Made by a program: the position numbers and the translations under genes. This document shows, one piece after another, positions 63,109 to 64,000 of a DNA stretch of 64,000 bases. A model generated the notes under the pieces. That model was given only the letters and a program-made list of their open reading frames with translations. It had not been told where the DNA came from and ran no database searches. Every line of letters begins with the position of its first letter. Position 1 is the stretch's first letter. Source of the stretch: Roseiarcus sp963832305 (GTDB taxonomy: Bacteria > Pseudomonadota > Alphaproteobacteria > Rhizobiales > Beijerinckiaceae); assembly GCA_963832305.1 (NCBI GenBank), contig CAWHTU010000017.1, forward strand, positions 1 to 64,000, read 5' to 3'.

Positions 63109-63972
63109 ATGAGACTGCGCTCGCTTCTCTTCGTCCCCGGCGACTCCGAGCGCAAGTTCGCCCGCGCGCGGGACTGCGGCGCCGACGCGCTGATCCTCGA
63201 CCTCGAGGACTCCGTTGCGCCACCCAACAAGGCCGGCGCACGCGCCCTGGTCGCGAGCCTGATCGACGACGAGCCGGGCCGCGCCTGGTCCTGCTGGGTG
63301 CGGGTCAATGCGCTCGACACCGAGCTCACGGCCGACGACCTCGCTGCGGTCGTCAAGCCCGGCCTTGACGCGCTCCTGATCCCGAAGGCCAACGGCGCGG
63401 CCGATCTCGAGTGTGTCGCCGGACGCCTCGATGCGCTCGAAAAGAGCGCCGGGATGCGGGAGGGCTCGGTCAAGCTGGGTTGCCTGACGACGGAAACGCC
63501 AAAGGCGATGTTCACGCTCGCCTCCTACGCGCCGGCCCATCCCCGGCTCATGGCGCTGACCTGGGGCGCCGAGGACCTCGCGGCGGCGCTCGGCGCGTCC
63601 GACAACAAGGAGGCGGACGGCGCCTGGACGTTTCCCTATCAACTCGCGCGGGCGCAATGCCTATTCGCCGCGGCGGCGGCCGAAGTCGCGGCGATCGACA
63701 CCGTGTACACCAACTTTCGCGATTCCGACGGGCTCGAACAGGATTGCCGGCGCTCCCGGCGCGACGGCTTCGCCGGCCGCCTCGCCATTCACCCCGATCA
63801 GATCCCAATCATCAACCGCGCCTATACGCCGTCCGAAGCCGAGATCGAGCACGCGCGCAAGATCATCGCCGCCTTCGACGCCCATCCCGGCGCCGGCGCG
63901 CTCGGCGTCGACGGCAAGATGGTCGACATCCCGCACCTGAAGGCGGCGCGCAAAACCCTGTCGTCGATCTGA
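63109..63972 (+). CDS. HpcH/HpaI aldolase/citrate lyase beta (CitE)-like enzyme
   Basis: The 287-residue protein from the ATG at 63109 reads MRLRSLLFVPGDSERKFARA, with ADALILDLEDSVAPPNKAGA (metal and acyl-CoA site), LLIPKANGAADLE and ALTWGAEDLAAALGAS. CitE-like enzymes cleave or form malyl-CoA, citramalyl-CoA or similar thioesters. It is not the serine-cycle malyl-CoA lyase, whose N-terminus is different. The substrate is unknown; it is the last complete gene in the window. Confidence 0.88.
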   Translation: MRLRSLLFVPGDSERKFARARDCGADALILDLEDSVAPPNKAGARALVASLIDDEPGRAWSCWVRVNALDTELTADDLAAVVKPGLDALLIPKANGAADLECVAGRLDALEKSAGMREGSVKLGCLTTETPKAMFTLASYAPAHPRLMALTWGAEDLAAALGASDNKEADGAWTFPYQLARAQCLFAAAAAEVAAIDTVYTNFRDSDGLEQDCRRSRRDGFAGRLAIHPDQIPIINRAYTPSEAEIEHARKIIAAFDAHPGAGALGVDGKMVDIPHLKAARKTLSSI

Positions 63973-64000
63973 CGCTCCGAGCGATCCCGTCAGGGGCGCC

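Noticed and set aside
1..64000. CRISPR arrays, rRNA genes, complete insertion sequences or phage modules
   Set aside because: No regular spaced repeats, no rRNA-like stretch, no transposase or integrase product was recognised on either strand.

Overview
The window looks like a chromosomal segment of a GC-rich methylotrophic or methanotrophic alphaproteobacterium, most likely Hyphomicrobiales (Beijerinckiaceae or Methylocystaceae type). The reasons are a xoxF-xoxG-xoxJ lanthanide methanol dehydrogenase cluster beside an almost complete bacterial tetrahydromethanopterin (H4MPT)/methanofuran C1 pathway (fae, mtdB, mch, fhcBADC), the archaeal-like cofactor genes that travel with it, and housekeeping genes of alphaproteobacterial type. 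No mxaF-type dehydrogenase, lanmodulin or TonB receptor was seen.

Layout. 1-2376: decayed SNF2 helicase and SWIM zinc-finger genes, then unassignable sequence. 2377-10807: RecD2-like helicase, small stress or membrane proteins, a large DUF1254/DUF1214 protein, tRNA-Ser, and a Lys/Ala-rich histone-like protein built on 27-bp repeats. 11365-19452: gatCAB, ruvX, dprA, plsY, a dihydroorotase-like gene and tRNA-Arg. 19779-23810: a glycosyltransferase, a PhyH-type oxygenase, a periplasmic binding protein and a pterin carbinolamine dehydratase. 24141-31123 (minus strand): two ABC transporters, the second being the PQQ-associated binding protein/beta-propeller/ATPase/permease set linked to lanthanide utilisation, plus a 25-residue pqqA. 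31474-58083: the C1 core, with a cytochrome c, the cofactor operon (HisA-like, DUF447, DHPS-like, flavoprotein, amino acid kinase), orfY, xoxFGJ, an mfnB-folB fusion, mtdB-mptG, fhcBADC with three coupled membrane-protein genes, and orf17-mch-orf7-orf5-fae. 58208-63972: a sorbosone-dehydrogenase-like protein, AlkB, UdgX, a DJ-1/PfpI protein, small stress-type proteins and a CitE/HpcH-type lyase.

How the genes fit together. XoxF oxidises methanol in the periplasm with PQQ and a lanthanide, passing electrons to XoxG. The 26744-30547 operon may supply metal or serve the PQQ system. Formaldehyde is captured on H4MPT by Fae, oxidised by MtdB and Mch, and released as formate by the Fhc complex. The archaeal-like genes around them probably make H4MPT and the methanofuran analogue. 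The least understood part is the three membrane-protein genes (MotA/TolQ-like plus two partners) that follow fhcC, facing a secreted pentapeptide-repeat protein.

Caution: several genes that should be intact (gatB, xoxG, mfnB-folB, a small zinc ribbon) carry apparent single-base frameshifts. This may reflect assembly errors rather than gene death. Functions are assigned from motif and family recognition only; no database search was possible.
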